A model generated the notes under the pieces. The model ran no database searches and had not been told where the DNA came from. It saw only the letters and a list, made by a program, of their open reading frames with translations. The position numbers and the translations under genes are program-made. Positions 46,701 to 57,946 of a stretch of DNA of 64,000 nt are shown here, piece after piece (position 1 is the first letter of the stretch; each line of letters starts with the position of its first letter). Source of the stretch: Amanita rubescens (Eukaryota > Basidiomycota > Agaricomycetes > Agaricales > Amanitaceae); the NCBI GenBank assembly GCA_015039365.1, contig WION01000089.1, positions 1-64,000 on the forward strand, read 5' to 3'.

Positions 46701-48607
46701 TCCCACAGGGTGTGAGTAATACTGTGCTATTGCTATGAGCTATTTTATAACATTTCCAATAGCTTGTAGGTGACACTCTACTCCATAATTTTTCCAGACA
46801 GTCAGAGCATATCACTCATTGCATGTCCAACAGGATGTGTGTGACACTGCATGTTTTTCTGGGACCTGAAGTTGTCTCATCAACCACCTTATCCTATGAT
46901 CAACAGGAAGTGAGTGTTGCAATTATTGCTGCAAAGCATTTTGTCCCAACTACTTTGGCCAACAGACAGTAAGTAGTATGCAGTGACTTTTCATGAGAAA
47001 ATTGCCAAATGGTCACATCACATATGAATAAAAGACTGTATGTGGAGTTGAATATTGAAATTTGTGCAGTTTGATAATCATATCTCATTGCCAACAGTCT
47101 GCAAGTAACATTGCAGCTTATTCAATTTCCAGCCATCTGATCTTACTCACTCAATAGGCTGTGAGTGATGCTCCAATCTTTTCTTGAGTCTCACCCTGCT
47201 GATTGTGTGATCAACAGCAAGTGTGTTTTATTGCATTTTGTTCTGCAAAAGTTATCTCATCATATTTCAACCCATGAATAGGAAGTGAGTTTGTATGCTG
47301 CAGTTCTTTCTGCCAGGTTATCTTATACATGTCTCATACTAACAGCTTGTGAGTGAAGTTATGTTTTTCCCCTAAGCAGTCTCTTCACAGAATTTTTTCA
47401 TAATCCCTAGGAAGTGGGTGACACATCCTGCCTTCAATACAGACTTCTCATCATAAAACCAACAGGGAGTAAGCCATTTATCACTTTCATCTGCTAGGTA
47501 ACCCTTCACATGCCATGACAGCGTGTAAGTGACTTTGAACTACTTTCTTGAAGTCACACATCTCATTTTTTGACTAACAGCGAGTGAGTTACATTGCTTA
47601 GTATGCAAGTGGCTTTCATCATATTTCAAACAGGGAGTGAGTGAAATTGCAATTTCTCTCACTGTGTAATTTTATTTAAGATGATCCTGGAATGGCCAAA
47701 TAGGAAGTAAGTGACATTAACACTCTTTTTTACCTTCACCTTTATTCAACCTATTTCATGGTCAACAGCAAGTGAGTGATACAGTTTTTTCAACTGCTAC
47801 ATTGTCTTATGCATCACATACTACAAATAAAAGCTTGTGAGTGATTCTACAGGTATGTTTTGCCTTCATTGCAATCTAATTTAAGAACCAAAAGAGAGTG
47901 GGTCATACTCATGTTTCTCCATAAATAATCTCATAATGTCTTGATTATTAGACAGTAAGTAACACCAGATTTCTTTGCTCACTGTGTCATTTTTCATCTG
48001 ACCTAACAGAAAGTGGGTAAATATTATTTGTTTCAATCAATCTTTTTATGCTAATATTATGATATGTGCATAGATTGTAAGATACACTAAGGATTCTCTA
48101 ATAGCTGCCTCTTGATTTGGTGTATCAAGGCAAGTGATGAAAAAGAGCAAATAAAATATGCTGACAAACATATAAGGTTGTATGTCCACTGCTGAGATTC
48201 TATTGAAATTTTGCTCCTTCATCCTTACTAGTCTAAACTGCAATACCTCTTTGGTGATGAATCAGAAAAACTTTCAAGAATCAGTGTAAGGCCTGTGTCT
48301 GATTAATTCTGCACTATGATGCAGCTGATGTTGTAACCAGCCCACAGCCTGTCAGCTGTTAGCTGGTAAGTCACTGTATTGTATTTGTTGTTTTATTTGA
48401 CCTAATAGTTACTAAGCAACTAATATCCTTGCCAAGCTGTCATTTTGGATCAGGAAACCAATCTATGAATCAATCATGGATGCCTTGGAACAGTTTGAAA
48501 GACAAGATGATGTGAAGAAACTGAAGCTACAAATCACTTCTGAATCAATGCCTTCCAATTTGGAAGATTTAATTGCTTTTCTTTATGATCAGGTCATCCA
48601 CATTTGA
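43702..48607 (+). CDS. P-loop GTPase with single-codon exon array, copy 3
   Basis: ATG 43702 (MAETPG) joins over an intron to MLDTDSVEHITALKERYKCP. G1 is GRANAGKTT, G3 HDSEGFESG and G4 TKFD in VTIFTKFDGQ. The conventional part ends TWHGVLIMVLSKFPHFW. Then come VNIK (12 bases), three codons, LEVLH (15 bases), W, about 44 more single codons, the 54-base exon SKLQYLFGDESEKLSRIS, one codon (CTG), and the last exon SFWIRKPIYES to FLYDQVIHI with stop at 48,605-48,607. The exon lengths and order equal those of copies 1 and 2 although the protein differs widely. One junction (intron around 44,928-44,967) does not keep frame with the obvious splice sites; a frame error or another donor is possible there. 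Confidence 0.75.
45080..48400 (+). repeat. microexon-intron array of GTPase 3
   Basis: On the printed strand the unit is CAG, three bases, GTGAGT or GTAAGT, then about 40-75 bases often containing CTGCCAGGCA, CTCATC and CCAACAG. Clear cases are cagTCAgtgagt at 45,993, cagGAGgtaagt at 46,062, cagGATgtaagc at 46,455 and cagGAAgtgagt at 46,905. I count 49 single-codon exons. One GC donor (TCTgcaagt) lies near 47,100. No triplet is a stop codon. Confidence 0.82.
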
Positions 48608-49382
48608 TGGTATGCATTTGATTTACAAGTTATTGTCATCTTCATTTACAATACTTTGTAAAACCAGCTCTACTGCACCATCCTATGTACTTCCCTTGTG
48701 CATCAGGATTTTAAGCCCTATGTGGCATTTGCTGCCCAACTTCTTTCACTTCAATGTAGGGAATGACAGAGGAGATAAACCTAGTCATTCTGCAGATGAA
48801 TCATTTTTTACTTGAACATTTTTTACATTCATACCATAAAGAAAGAGTCTAGAGATCCTCATTCACTGATGAGTGCTGAACAAGAGATTTATGGAGATGA
48901 TTAGTAAATAACTCAGAGATGTAAGCTGAGGGGACAAGAAACAATCATGTGCAGCATCAGTCACCATTTCTAAGCCACAGCCCACAGAAGATAGTTGAAG
49001 AGCAAAAACGATTCAACGAAGGGGAGGGAATAGGCAGTTACAGCAGGTGTCCAGGATATGGAAGACTCTGAGGCCAGGCTGGCGTACTGGGGTACTATTA
49101 TCTCGTAGCCACAGGCAATGTCCGATCAGTACGTGAGTTCCAAACTTTCTTATATTAATTGCCATAACACGCGCATTTGTTCAATTGAAGCTGTGATAAA
49201 ACAATGACGCTGCTAGGTCGAGACTGGATGCACAGCTTTTCATCCGAATCAGTGAACAATTTACTCTTTGTTTTGTGGGAGTCACAGCCCTTCTTACACG
49301 TATAAGAACGGCAGAGGACACTTACCCTAAGTCTAACATCGTCCAGATTCCATCCTAGTCTACAAGAAACCTCGATTGCGTT
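48608..49382. other. intergenic, no gene recognised
   Basis: AT-rich sequence like the GTPase locus continues to about 49,000, after which composition returns to that of the surrounding genome. No gene is seen. Confidence 0.45.
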
Positions 49383-50006
49383 ATGACTTTCTTCGAAGGA
49401 GCACACGACTTTAGCCTTCACAACGACAAAATGAACGATGTGAAGGGAAATTACAATGTAAACGAAACAAAGAATGTCACGAACAACACTGATTGCAATA
49501 ATCGCTATCTGTTCTCCGACGTGAGCAGAGGAAACAATGTGACGCACACTAATAGCATCGGTATGTCCTTTTATCACGGTTCGCGACACCCGCCCTGATC
49601 CATTGAAGGGAACGGAAATGGAAACATAATTTCAACTGGAAACGGACAGACTGGTGGCGGTACGTTTCATGGCAGCATTGGAAAGCCTTGTCATAACTCG
49701 CTCTCGTCTTGAATAGCTGCCTCAGTGAACCCGCAGGACATTGCCCGAATGCTTGTCGCAGCAGGGGTATTCAATACCGTCATTCCCGCAGCACAAGGAT
49801 CGGTTGCGCCACAAAGCGCGCCACAGCAGCCCGCGCAGAGCGCAGCACCTACCCCTGCCGCCACCATTCCGATGAATGGTATAATGGAGAGCATCCAATC
49901 TGGAACATGGACGCCCGAGATGATGAGCACCTTTAACGCGTTCTTGAAATCCATACAGCCAGTGACGCAGACAGACGGGAAGCAGCCCCAGAATAGCCAG
50001 CAATAA
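49383..50006 (+). CDS. small Asn/Gly-rich protein, family member 3
   Basis: Three exons (49383-49560, 49609-49659, 49717-50006) give 172 residues. Exon 1 has exactly the length of exon 1 in the gene at 10,001 (178 bases). It encodes MTFFEGAHDFSLHNDKMNDV and TKNVTNNTDCNN. The middle exon encodes GNGNGNIISTGNGQTGG, a clear Gly/Asn repeat. The C-terminal exon has VNPQDIARMLVAAGVF, an Ala/Pro/Gln linker and GTWTPEMMSTFNAFLKSI. The family resemblance is strong, and this is the best preserved copy with member 1. Role unknown. Confidence 0.8.
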
Positions 50007-50223
50007 CTTTTACGCGTTCTACATTGTATCATTGTCCGTATGTGTAATATTTGCCAAGTTTCCAGGTTCCGGTTGTCTTTTTTTTCTTTCTTTTTGCTTC
50101 TGTGTATGTCTAGAAAGATACGAGGATTCCTGTAACGGAGATTGTAGAATCGTACAGTGACAATTCTGTATCCCACGGTTAGCAGTATGCAAATAATTAC
50201 ATAATCCCTTGAGGCCCCGCATC

Positions 50224-50830
50224 ATGGCCGCCGCTGTGAGACGCGTACAGAAAGCCTTGCTCAGACCAACGGAGAGACTTGCCAGAGATGCGAATACGGG
50301 AAAAGCCATGGAGCATGCTCTCCACCTAGTCAAAGACGTCTTGGCAAAGAACCTCACTCCTGAGGGGCTCACCACCGCAGAGATATTCAAGCTCTCCCAA
50401 GAACACAAACCCCCTCCCGACTTCAAGCCTGCGCACCTTCCAAAGAATTCTACCATCCCTCCGAAACCGGACTCGGTTATTCGATCCCCCCAGTGAGTAT
50501 AGTAATCCATCAAGCCGTTTACAGCTCATCATCCAATTGCACAGTTATCTCAAAAAATGGATTTTGCCCTTATTGCGGGCAGACGGCTTCATTCGTATGG
50601 CGCCAGTACAGCGGGGGCCCAAGGAGGAGATATGGGCATGGGTCCCTGACCCACTCGCAGAAAGGTGGACGGATCGGATAGGAAAAACAAAACCCCATCG
50701 TCGCAGAGGACAATTTCGACGCGTTGAAGAAGCGAGAAAGCGATATCGTGAGCTGCGAGAAGCCATGCGGATGCAGGATGAACTCGTAGAAAAACCACTC
50801 GTAGAAAACCCGTTGAAGGAAGATCGGTAG
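50224..50830 (+). CDS. small basic protein, possibly mitochondrial
   Basis: Two exons (50224-50492, 50545-50830) give 184 residues. The N-terminus MAAAVRRVQKALLRPTERLA is basic and amphipathic, like a mitochondrial presequence. The first exon then has LTTAEIFKLSQEH and a Pro-rich linker. The second exon reads HYLKKWILPLLRADGFIRM, then EIWAWVPDP and a Lys/Arg/Glu-rich helix. A mitochondrial ribosome or translation factor would fit this composition, but I do not recognise the family. It is convergent with the Dcp1 gene, with stops only about 100 bases apart. Confidence 0.65.
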
Positions 50831-50931
50831 CTAGCAGTGGTCGTGGATAGGTTACTTAGCGTTACAACAACGTATACTATTACTACCCAAGATGAGATAC
50901 TAATGAATGCGCGTTCGAGGTTGAGCACGGT

Positions 50932-53660
50932 CTACGCATCCAACCTATCCAGATAGTCCCTCCAGAGGGTCTCCACAAAGGGTTTATCAGTCTACGTGAA
51001 ATAAATCACCAAACGTCCAAAATACACAAAACAACCCACTCACATGAATCAACGTCAACACCTCCCGGACAAACGCATTCTTCTCCAACCTTCCCGGCTT
51101 CTGCGAACAGCCCGACAGCGTCCCAATCAGACTGTCTTTAACAATTTCGCTATCAACCGCTGTCCCCAGATTTCCATTCACAACTGGTGGCTTCTTCGTT
51201 TGATGAGGATGTGAGATAGCACCATTAACAACCTTGTCCTTCCTAGATGGCGTTGGGGACCTAGCCATTCCCAGGCCAAGCGGCACGGCAGGGGGAGGAT
51301 TCGAAACAGGCACCGGTGTATCCCAACTGTTCTCGATCTGCTCCTGCTTCTCCGCCTCCTTCTCCTTCCGAGTCTTCTTCCGTCCTTTCCCTCTCCCATT
51401 CACACCAAATCCTTCCGCCCCAGACCCAGCACTACTCACACCCGCATTCGCATTCGTTCCATGACTCCTCTCCTTTCCCTTCCTCATCGCCTTCTTGAAC
51501 GCATTCATATCGCTCAAAGCGCTCGTCTCTTCAAAATCGAGCTCGAGTATCTCCCCATCATCTCCATTCTCGCCCCCACTCGTGCTCAAATCAGACGAGC
51601 TCGGTCGCAAGGGGTACGGCCACAACTCAGAATCAGCCGAGAAAGGTACCAGAGGCCGGTGTTTCGGTCCATTCGCGCCCGACTCTGCAGACCCGTTCGG
51701 TTGTCTTTCATCTGCCTGGTTTGCACGCGTACTAATCGGCGCAGCGCGCACAGTCGATGTCGATAAAGACAACTCAACAGGCGGCGCCGTAGGTGGAACG
51801 CTCGCTCTTCCATCCGCCTTCTCTCCTCCCCGCTGTATGCGCGCCGTACCCTGCAACCTCGACGTGGAGCTCATCCGCAAGAGAGACGAATGCATGCTGG
51901 TCGGAAGCGGCGGACGTGGCGTAACGTCACCGTTCGTGTCGCCTTGTTCGTGCGAATTCCGCCCAATCGCCGTCTGCGGGTTCCCTCTCAACAACTCGGT
52001 AGCTTGCCCCAACGATGGCCGCATCCCGCTCCTGGACGCACCCCTTTGGATCGCGTCGAGTGCAGCTTCGGCGTTGAGCACGTTGCTCAATTCGAAGTGT
52101 CCTCCATCAGAAGTATACTGGCCCGTCCTAGATCCAATTCGCCGAGATCGCCGGCTGGGCCCTCTTTCGCTTGCACTGGTGATCAAGCTTTCGGCATCGT
52201 CGTTCCTTCCTGCGTCACTGTCTTCTTCGTCATCTCCTTCCCTTGAACTTGGATGTGAACGAGCGCTAAGCATACTAGGTGCATTGCTGCTATATGCGCT
52301 CGACGCAGAAACGACAGAGGCGCTCCTGGAAGGTGGGAAACCAAGAAGATTGGATAGAACATCTTGAGATAGAACTTGGGGTCCTGAAGACGTCGTTGTG
52401 GGTGCTGGAGAATTAATATTCGTAGGTAGAGTATTCGTACTTGAAGGTGTCGCTGACGCAAAAATAGAATTCAATAAACAAGTAGCTTTCGTGTTTGTAG
52501 TTATGGTGGGCGGTTGTAGTGATGAAGATTGGTTCGAGTCAGGACCCGACAATACAGCAAAAAGAGAATCAACGGTCATTTTAGACGTAGATTGTGGTAC
52601 AGGTGGTATAGCCGTGGAAGAGATAATGTTATGAGTTGCTGATACAGAGTTGACAGGAGATGGGGCAGATGGAGGTTGAAGTTTCATGAATAGTTTATCA
52701 AGATCAGAAAGGCCATCGGGAGATGGGGAAAAGACGTCTTCATATGAAGCGACAGAATCATTTTCACTTGTGGGATCGGGCGATTGGATGGATTTGGTCG
52801 GACTGGTATCGACTGTTTACAGGATATGAGGGAGATCATGGGCAAAAGGGAACGGGGTCGAACCTCTATTTGATCTGCGCGAATTTGGATTGGGAGGTGG
52901 TGGCCTTCCAGGACCGTACCTGAACTCTTCAGGATATGGCAGATTTTTCTTAATATATGAATGAAGGCTGAAGGAGATTAGTCGATGATCCACTACTTTG
53001 GTGTGACCCGACATACCGCAACATGACGTCTATCATTGGCTCTCTAGCGTCAGTGGCGAACATCCAGAGACCGACAGTTTGTGATCGCCCTTTGTCGTTA
53101 TATCCCAGCTTGTCCAAGTTTGGCACAAGGTACACATCAGAGAACTTGTCTGGTAGAGTTTCGTGTGAAGAATCGACGGCATTTAGTCTCTCGGTGGTGA
53201 AGTCGGGGTAAGAACGGATCATGAGGTAGCTGGCATGGGCGCCAATGTCATCTTCAGGATACAGACGATGTATATAGTCTTCCATTCCCATACGGTTGAG
53301 GATGTAGAAGCCATAAGGGGGGTAGGACTCTCTTTGACGAGATCAGTACCAACCCTTTTGACCGTTATGACCGCTGACGTACCGCTCGTATAAAAACATA
53401 CTTCCTTCAAAGCCCTGTTTTTCCCATTTCATGCCATTGTGGTGGTACACGCAGACATGACTGAACTGATCAAAGATTGAGATGATGGAAGGATCTCGTC
53501 GGCGTAAGACCTTGAGATTGTGGTTATATCTTGAGGTGGGAGACATGCCCATGTTTTGAGGAGGCTGGGTTGGCGCTGGCGTACGGTTTCGTGGAGCCCT
53601 TGGATGTCTTGAAGAGCTCGCCGGCCTGTCGGCCGCGGCGTCATGTGTGGCAGCATTCAT
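50932..53660 (-). CDS. DCP1: mRNA-decapping enzyme subunit 1 (Dcp1)
   Basis: Five exons (53660-53383, 53331-53017, 52948-52920, 52812-51044, 50991-50932) keep frame and give 816 residues. The EVH1-like domain is clear: NHNLKVLRRRDPSIISIFDQ, FSHVCVYHHNGMKWEKQGFE and SYPPYGFYILNRMGMEDYIH. The long exon encodes a disordered Ser/Pro-rich region of about 550 residues. The C-terminus EKNAFVREVLTLIHTDKPF and LWRDYLDRLDA fits the Dcp1 trimerisation helix. Dcp1 activates Dcp2 in removing the 5' cap of mRNAs in P-bodies. An insertion inside the EVH1 domain between about 53,210 and 53,020 is unusual in length. ATG 53660 is the first ATG in frame. Confidence 0.88.
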
Positions 53661-54353
53661 GGAGGTTTCAAGACTTTGGCCAAGTGACTTGATGGCCGCA
53701 CGCGAGCGTATTTGGCACAGTGGCTGATGCCAAATACAGGACTTGTCGCGTGCCAAATTGATCTCCGCACGCGAGAACAGCAACTGTTGCCTTGAACTTG
53801 AATTGCACCAGCCCTCCGAAATATTCCAATTGGCGGGCGACTCCTACTTATATATGTGACTTGTTCTCGTTCCGAAATTTTCTATTTGTAAGCACCAAAT
53901 CGAACCTTTGCTCTTTGTCGCCGGATTTTTGTGCCTAGTATCTGGCGACTGCAAGAGTAGCAAATGTAAGCAATTCATGCCAACTGAAGTGTGTCATCTC
54001 ATGAAATTGTAGAAGCAGAAGTTAATGCAATTCCCCATATCGCCGTTCACGCGCACAGCCCCCGGGCTTAAGTTGAGCGTTGCGTTGAGCGGCCGCACTG
54101 ACATCGCCACCTGATGGGACTTATTACAGTGGGGAACTTGAAGCTGTGCGGTGGGAAAGCATGCGCAACACCTAATTCCTTGGGCCTGACATAACGTCAT
54201 TCGTAATATCGAGGAAGGTCACCAAGTCAGATCCTCCACAACCCCGTTCCCACGCTGTCATTTAAAACACGAGATACGGTGCCAGATCCGGGCTAAATGA
54301 TATATATGTAGGCCTGTGGTCCGTCTGCATCAGGGTCTGGGCTGTTGCTCGGA
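53661..54353. other. divergent intergenic region
   Basis: It separates Dcp1 (-) from a membrane-protein gene (+) and probably holds both promoters. GCACGCGAG occurs twice (53,699 and 53,768), as does GCCAAAT, which may be a small local duplication. No gene is seen. Confidence 0.45.
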
Positions 54354-56198
54354 ATGCTTGTGCCCAAGGTGCGCCAGTTTAAATAACTAATCAAAGACTA
54401 GACGATGCTAAATCAAAACATCAAAACAGCCTCGCGTTCCGTTTGCGGTTCTGCTTTCGCTGCTGTCAATTTGTACTCTCGCCCTCGGCGGAGGCCCTAA
54501 CTTCGAAGCATGCCTATCAAACGTGATCAATAGTGGTTCCCTTGAAGGCACCGTTGATATCAACGGTGCTACAACGACAAACATTAGCCTGATAACCGGG
54601 CTCACCTACGATCGTTGCGTAACGGCTTGTGGGCGTGGGGCAGTGGCATTTGATTGGCAAACATTTTCACAGCAATTCACTTCTTGGCTTCTTCCCTGGC
54701 TCGCCCTCATTTCTCAGCTTCCTTACGGCTCAGGGGATGCGCTCAGCAACTGCTTAGTTGTGTTTTTGACAGTCGGCTCCCCCACGCTTGCAGCATATTC
54801 TCTCTCTCTCGCCATCATCAGTAACCGATGGATGGTTAAGCGATTCGAAAGAACCACCTACACCAACAGTCGTTTGGCCGCCCAGAGCCTGAGTAGTCTT
54901 CAACAGGTGTCTCTTGACGTTCCTAAAGAAGAGCATGTACTACCCTCCCTGATTGTTCTGCCAGCGAACCGGAAGTGGTGGAAAAAGCTCGCTCGTGAGC
55001 TTGATTATCCAGTCCCAAAGTGGACGCTGGCCTCGACAATGTCCGTTATATATCTAGCATTGGCAGACATCTTTGCGTGGGTGAGCAATCTTGCGAACCC
55101 CCTCTCTAACGGCCAAGTTTATGCGACCGGACAAGGCATTTCATCGCTCTGGCTATGTTTCTTGCCCATTGTTATAGGCAGTCTTTTATTATCACCAAAA
55201 AGCGATTGGGACCGAATCCGTCAGGCCTTTAAACTCGCAAATTCTTCTTTCCAGGCTGCTAGAGGTGATGGCTTGCTTAAACGAGGTTTGCCGAAGCGAG
55301 GTTTGCCTAAACGAGATTTGTCCAAGCGAGATTTGCCTAAGCAAGGCAACGAATCCCAACTTATCAAGGTTCGGACGGCACCGCGGGACGCCATCGAGGA
55401 AGATGAGATATGCTCAGCGTCTGTATTCTTTTATGCACGCGCTTTTACATGGCTCCGTCTGGTGGAGAAAGTCGCGGACAGCTTTGATGCCGCTTCACAA
55501 CGTGCATCCGTCTGTAGCGCGAATGAAATCCTCCCCCGTACGCGGCTCCAGGTCATCGCTTATTGCAAGTCCGAAGATCAATCAGTAACCGGACATGCTA
55601 CCTATGAGATTTATAGCATCTTCGCAAGGTCTGCTTTCCTCGCAATCTTTTTACAGTGGGGTACCACGGGAGCTGCGATTATGGCCCAATACTTTACACC
55701 CACCAAAGGTCGGTTTATTGACGCGAATAGCATTTTTACCGATTTCATGATATATGTCCAGGTCTTGGATGCCGATCAGGAGCTTATCTCCTCTATGGCA
55801 GCATCTCCACCTTGATCTGGCTCCTCTGTGTGGTGTCAAATATCCTGGCCCATAGTTACAGGGCCTCCAAGAAGCACACCATATCCCGCGAAATTGTTTG
55901 GGGATTTTCTATCGTTTTTGGTCACGCGGCCAAGGTTTTGGCTGCGCTCAATGCAGTTTGGTTGTTTTTGAATGCGATAATTCAATTCAGCAATATTGAA
56001 GATAATTGCTGGTGCAACTCCAGCAAGCTTAGTCTTGGCAATAAAGCATACACTGTCATAGTTTTCCCGAATGGTTTTTCGGAAAGCATCAAGTATGCGT
56101 GGGCTGGTGGATTAGTGGTATCGTTTGTGACGGCAGTGATATTCCTTCTCTCCATTATCCTTTTGAGAAAACCTGTTATCAGCAGAACATCTCGCTGA
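54354..56198 (+). CDS. multi-pass membrane protein, family copy A
   Basis: Exons 54354-54368 (MLVPK), 54430-55708 and 55762-56198 give 576 residues. After a signal-like hydrophobic start comes a short Cys-containing ectodomain (ITGLTYDRCVTACGRG). Hydrophobic segments follow around SWLLPWLALISQLPYGS, GSPTLAAYSLSLAII and SSLWLCFLPIVIGSLLLS, with more in the C-terminal third. Four to eight membrane spans are likely. The family is widespread and often tandem in Agaricomycetes and has no known function. This copy alone has five units of a 15-base repeat at 55,273-55,347 in the loop after the third conserved block. Confidence 0.85.
55273..55347 (+). repeat. coding 15-base minisatellite
   Basis: Five consecutive 15-base units encode variants of L-P-K-R-(G/D): LLKRG, LPKRG, LPKRD, LSKRD and LPKQG. 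The paralogues at 57,947 and 61,622 have a few unrelated residues here. Units have diverged by point changes (CGAGGT/CGAGAT), so expansion is not brand new. The frame is kept because the unit is a multiple of three. Confidence 0.9.
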
Positions 56199-57946
56199 AT
56201 GATTAGCAATAGACGTTGGGTATTTACTGGTATTTATTAATAGCTGTATTTATTCGCATGTTTAATTAGTTGACACAGGGTGGGAGCGCCTTCGTCGTGA
56301 GCTGGCTCAGGTATTATGACCGTTTTGTGAATGGGAAGGCTATCCGCTTTATCCCAGCGGAATGGTCCACACCGCCAGCTGTCAACAGCATTTGGCTGAT
56401 AATCACATCAATACGGCAAGCAAGGACGTCGGTACCGTTAGAGGCGTTACCATGCGGCACTCCGATTCTGGCACAGGTTTGAAATTTGAAATTTGACTCG
56501 AAGACTCGTAATATTTTTAGTCATCGTCAAGACCGCTCCGGGGAGTCTGCCTCTTAGGCGATTTTCCCGTGTACAAATGACCAACCTAACAGATGTCATA
56601 CGGCTTGCCATAGGTGCCATGGACGACCGATCCTGAGCAAAGAAATTGAAGAAAGGTGTAAATGTCTTTCGAAATTGGATTAAGCAACCCAACGCCTCTG
56701 CTAGCTGGCCCACCATCGTTGCCGATTCTCTGATCGGTGCGTAACTTTGCCATGCATAATTTATCGCTTTGACATTGCCATGTCTGTAGACTGAATCCAT
56801 CCGCAAATATGAACGCCTCCGATATATCCCCATGGCTTTACTGGGCAGACTTGAAGTCAACTTAAGAATGTTAATGGATTTCTCGACACTAGCGTTATTA
56901 TCGCTGATGTGACATCCGTTTGAGACGTGCATCCGAAGACAGCCACAGAGGAAACAGCAATTATCGATGAAGCGAACTGGTTACAAGCGCACATCCACAA
57001 AGCGCACATCACAAGGTATACAGCCGCCATATGCACAGTCCTGTATACAGGCCCTCTGAAAGTTGCACTCTGGCCAGCTGGATGGGTTTGTCATCTGCGC
57101 CCGCAAGCGCAACCACTGGAATCATCGAAACATAGACAGGGGAGAGCATCCTTGGTTACCGTCAATGGCTATGCAAGTGTAACACCAGCAGCTTCAGCGT
57201 GGCTGATGGGTGTAAAGTGGACGGCGATGATCGATGTACCGAGTCTTGCACTTACTTAATAGTGGCCGCGCTGTAGTATCCCTAGCACCCAAGAACCCAG
57301 TCATGACAGATGGGATGCTTCTAACCGCACGGTTATGTACAATGTCGCTTTTGACATAGGTCAGGTATACAAAAAGCGGAGTGCTCAAACCCCATAATCT
57401 GCGGTCAACAGCATTTGGTTGAACATCGATCAGGTACACCAATACGGATGCGGAGAAGAGAACTTGTAGCATTGGTGTGCGGTGTGCGCGAGCATGAAAC
57501 AGTTTAGTGTGTCACGCGTCACGGCTGATCATATTAGATTCCAGAATTGGTAACTCGTTCCCTACACCGCCTCATCGTCATCGATCATCCTAGTCCTGGC
57601 CAAGTCGGCGGCGGCTTGAGCGTGCGATCATCCCTCAGATTCCAGCACAGATAAGTTCCGGACTTGCCTTGCGCAATATTTAGTCGACGTTAATTCAAAT
57701 TGGAATCTACGCAACAGGAATTGTCGACCTCCATGTTAAGTAAGGGACAACGCACAGCTTTCAACTGTCAGCGTCACTCTCCGCTCACTACTTATTCTTT
57801 CAGGCGTGAGATACATGGCGTAAACTGGCGTTTTTGGGTCGCATAACCAAATGGCTACTGCATTAGGATCGAGATGCAAGGGAATCGGGTGGGATGCGGA
57901 TTAGAAAGTATAAATGCACCTTTTATGGTCCGAGTCGTCACTCCAA
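56199..57946. other. intergenic with degenerate repeats
   Basis: GTCAACAGCATTTGG occurs at about 56,381 and 57,405 and neighbouring stretches also resemble each other, so an old duplication lies here. A 161-codon minus-strand frame (56,932-56,447) has no recognisable family and mixed composition. I do not call it a gene. Confidence 0.4.

Noticed and set aside
45080..48400. CRISPR-like regular repeat pattern
   Set aside because: The conserved parts are short splice motifs and the locus is a eukaryotic gene; there are no long identical repeats or unique spacers.
43600..49000. The GTPase copy 3 locus as a transposon
   Set aside because: No terminal inverted repeats, target-site duplication or transposase was found; the CG-poor block is explained by the gene itself.
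56447..56932. 161-codon minus-strand frame as a gene
   Set aside because: No family resemblance, no conserved block and a repeat-rich setting.
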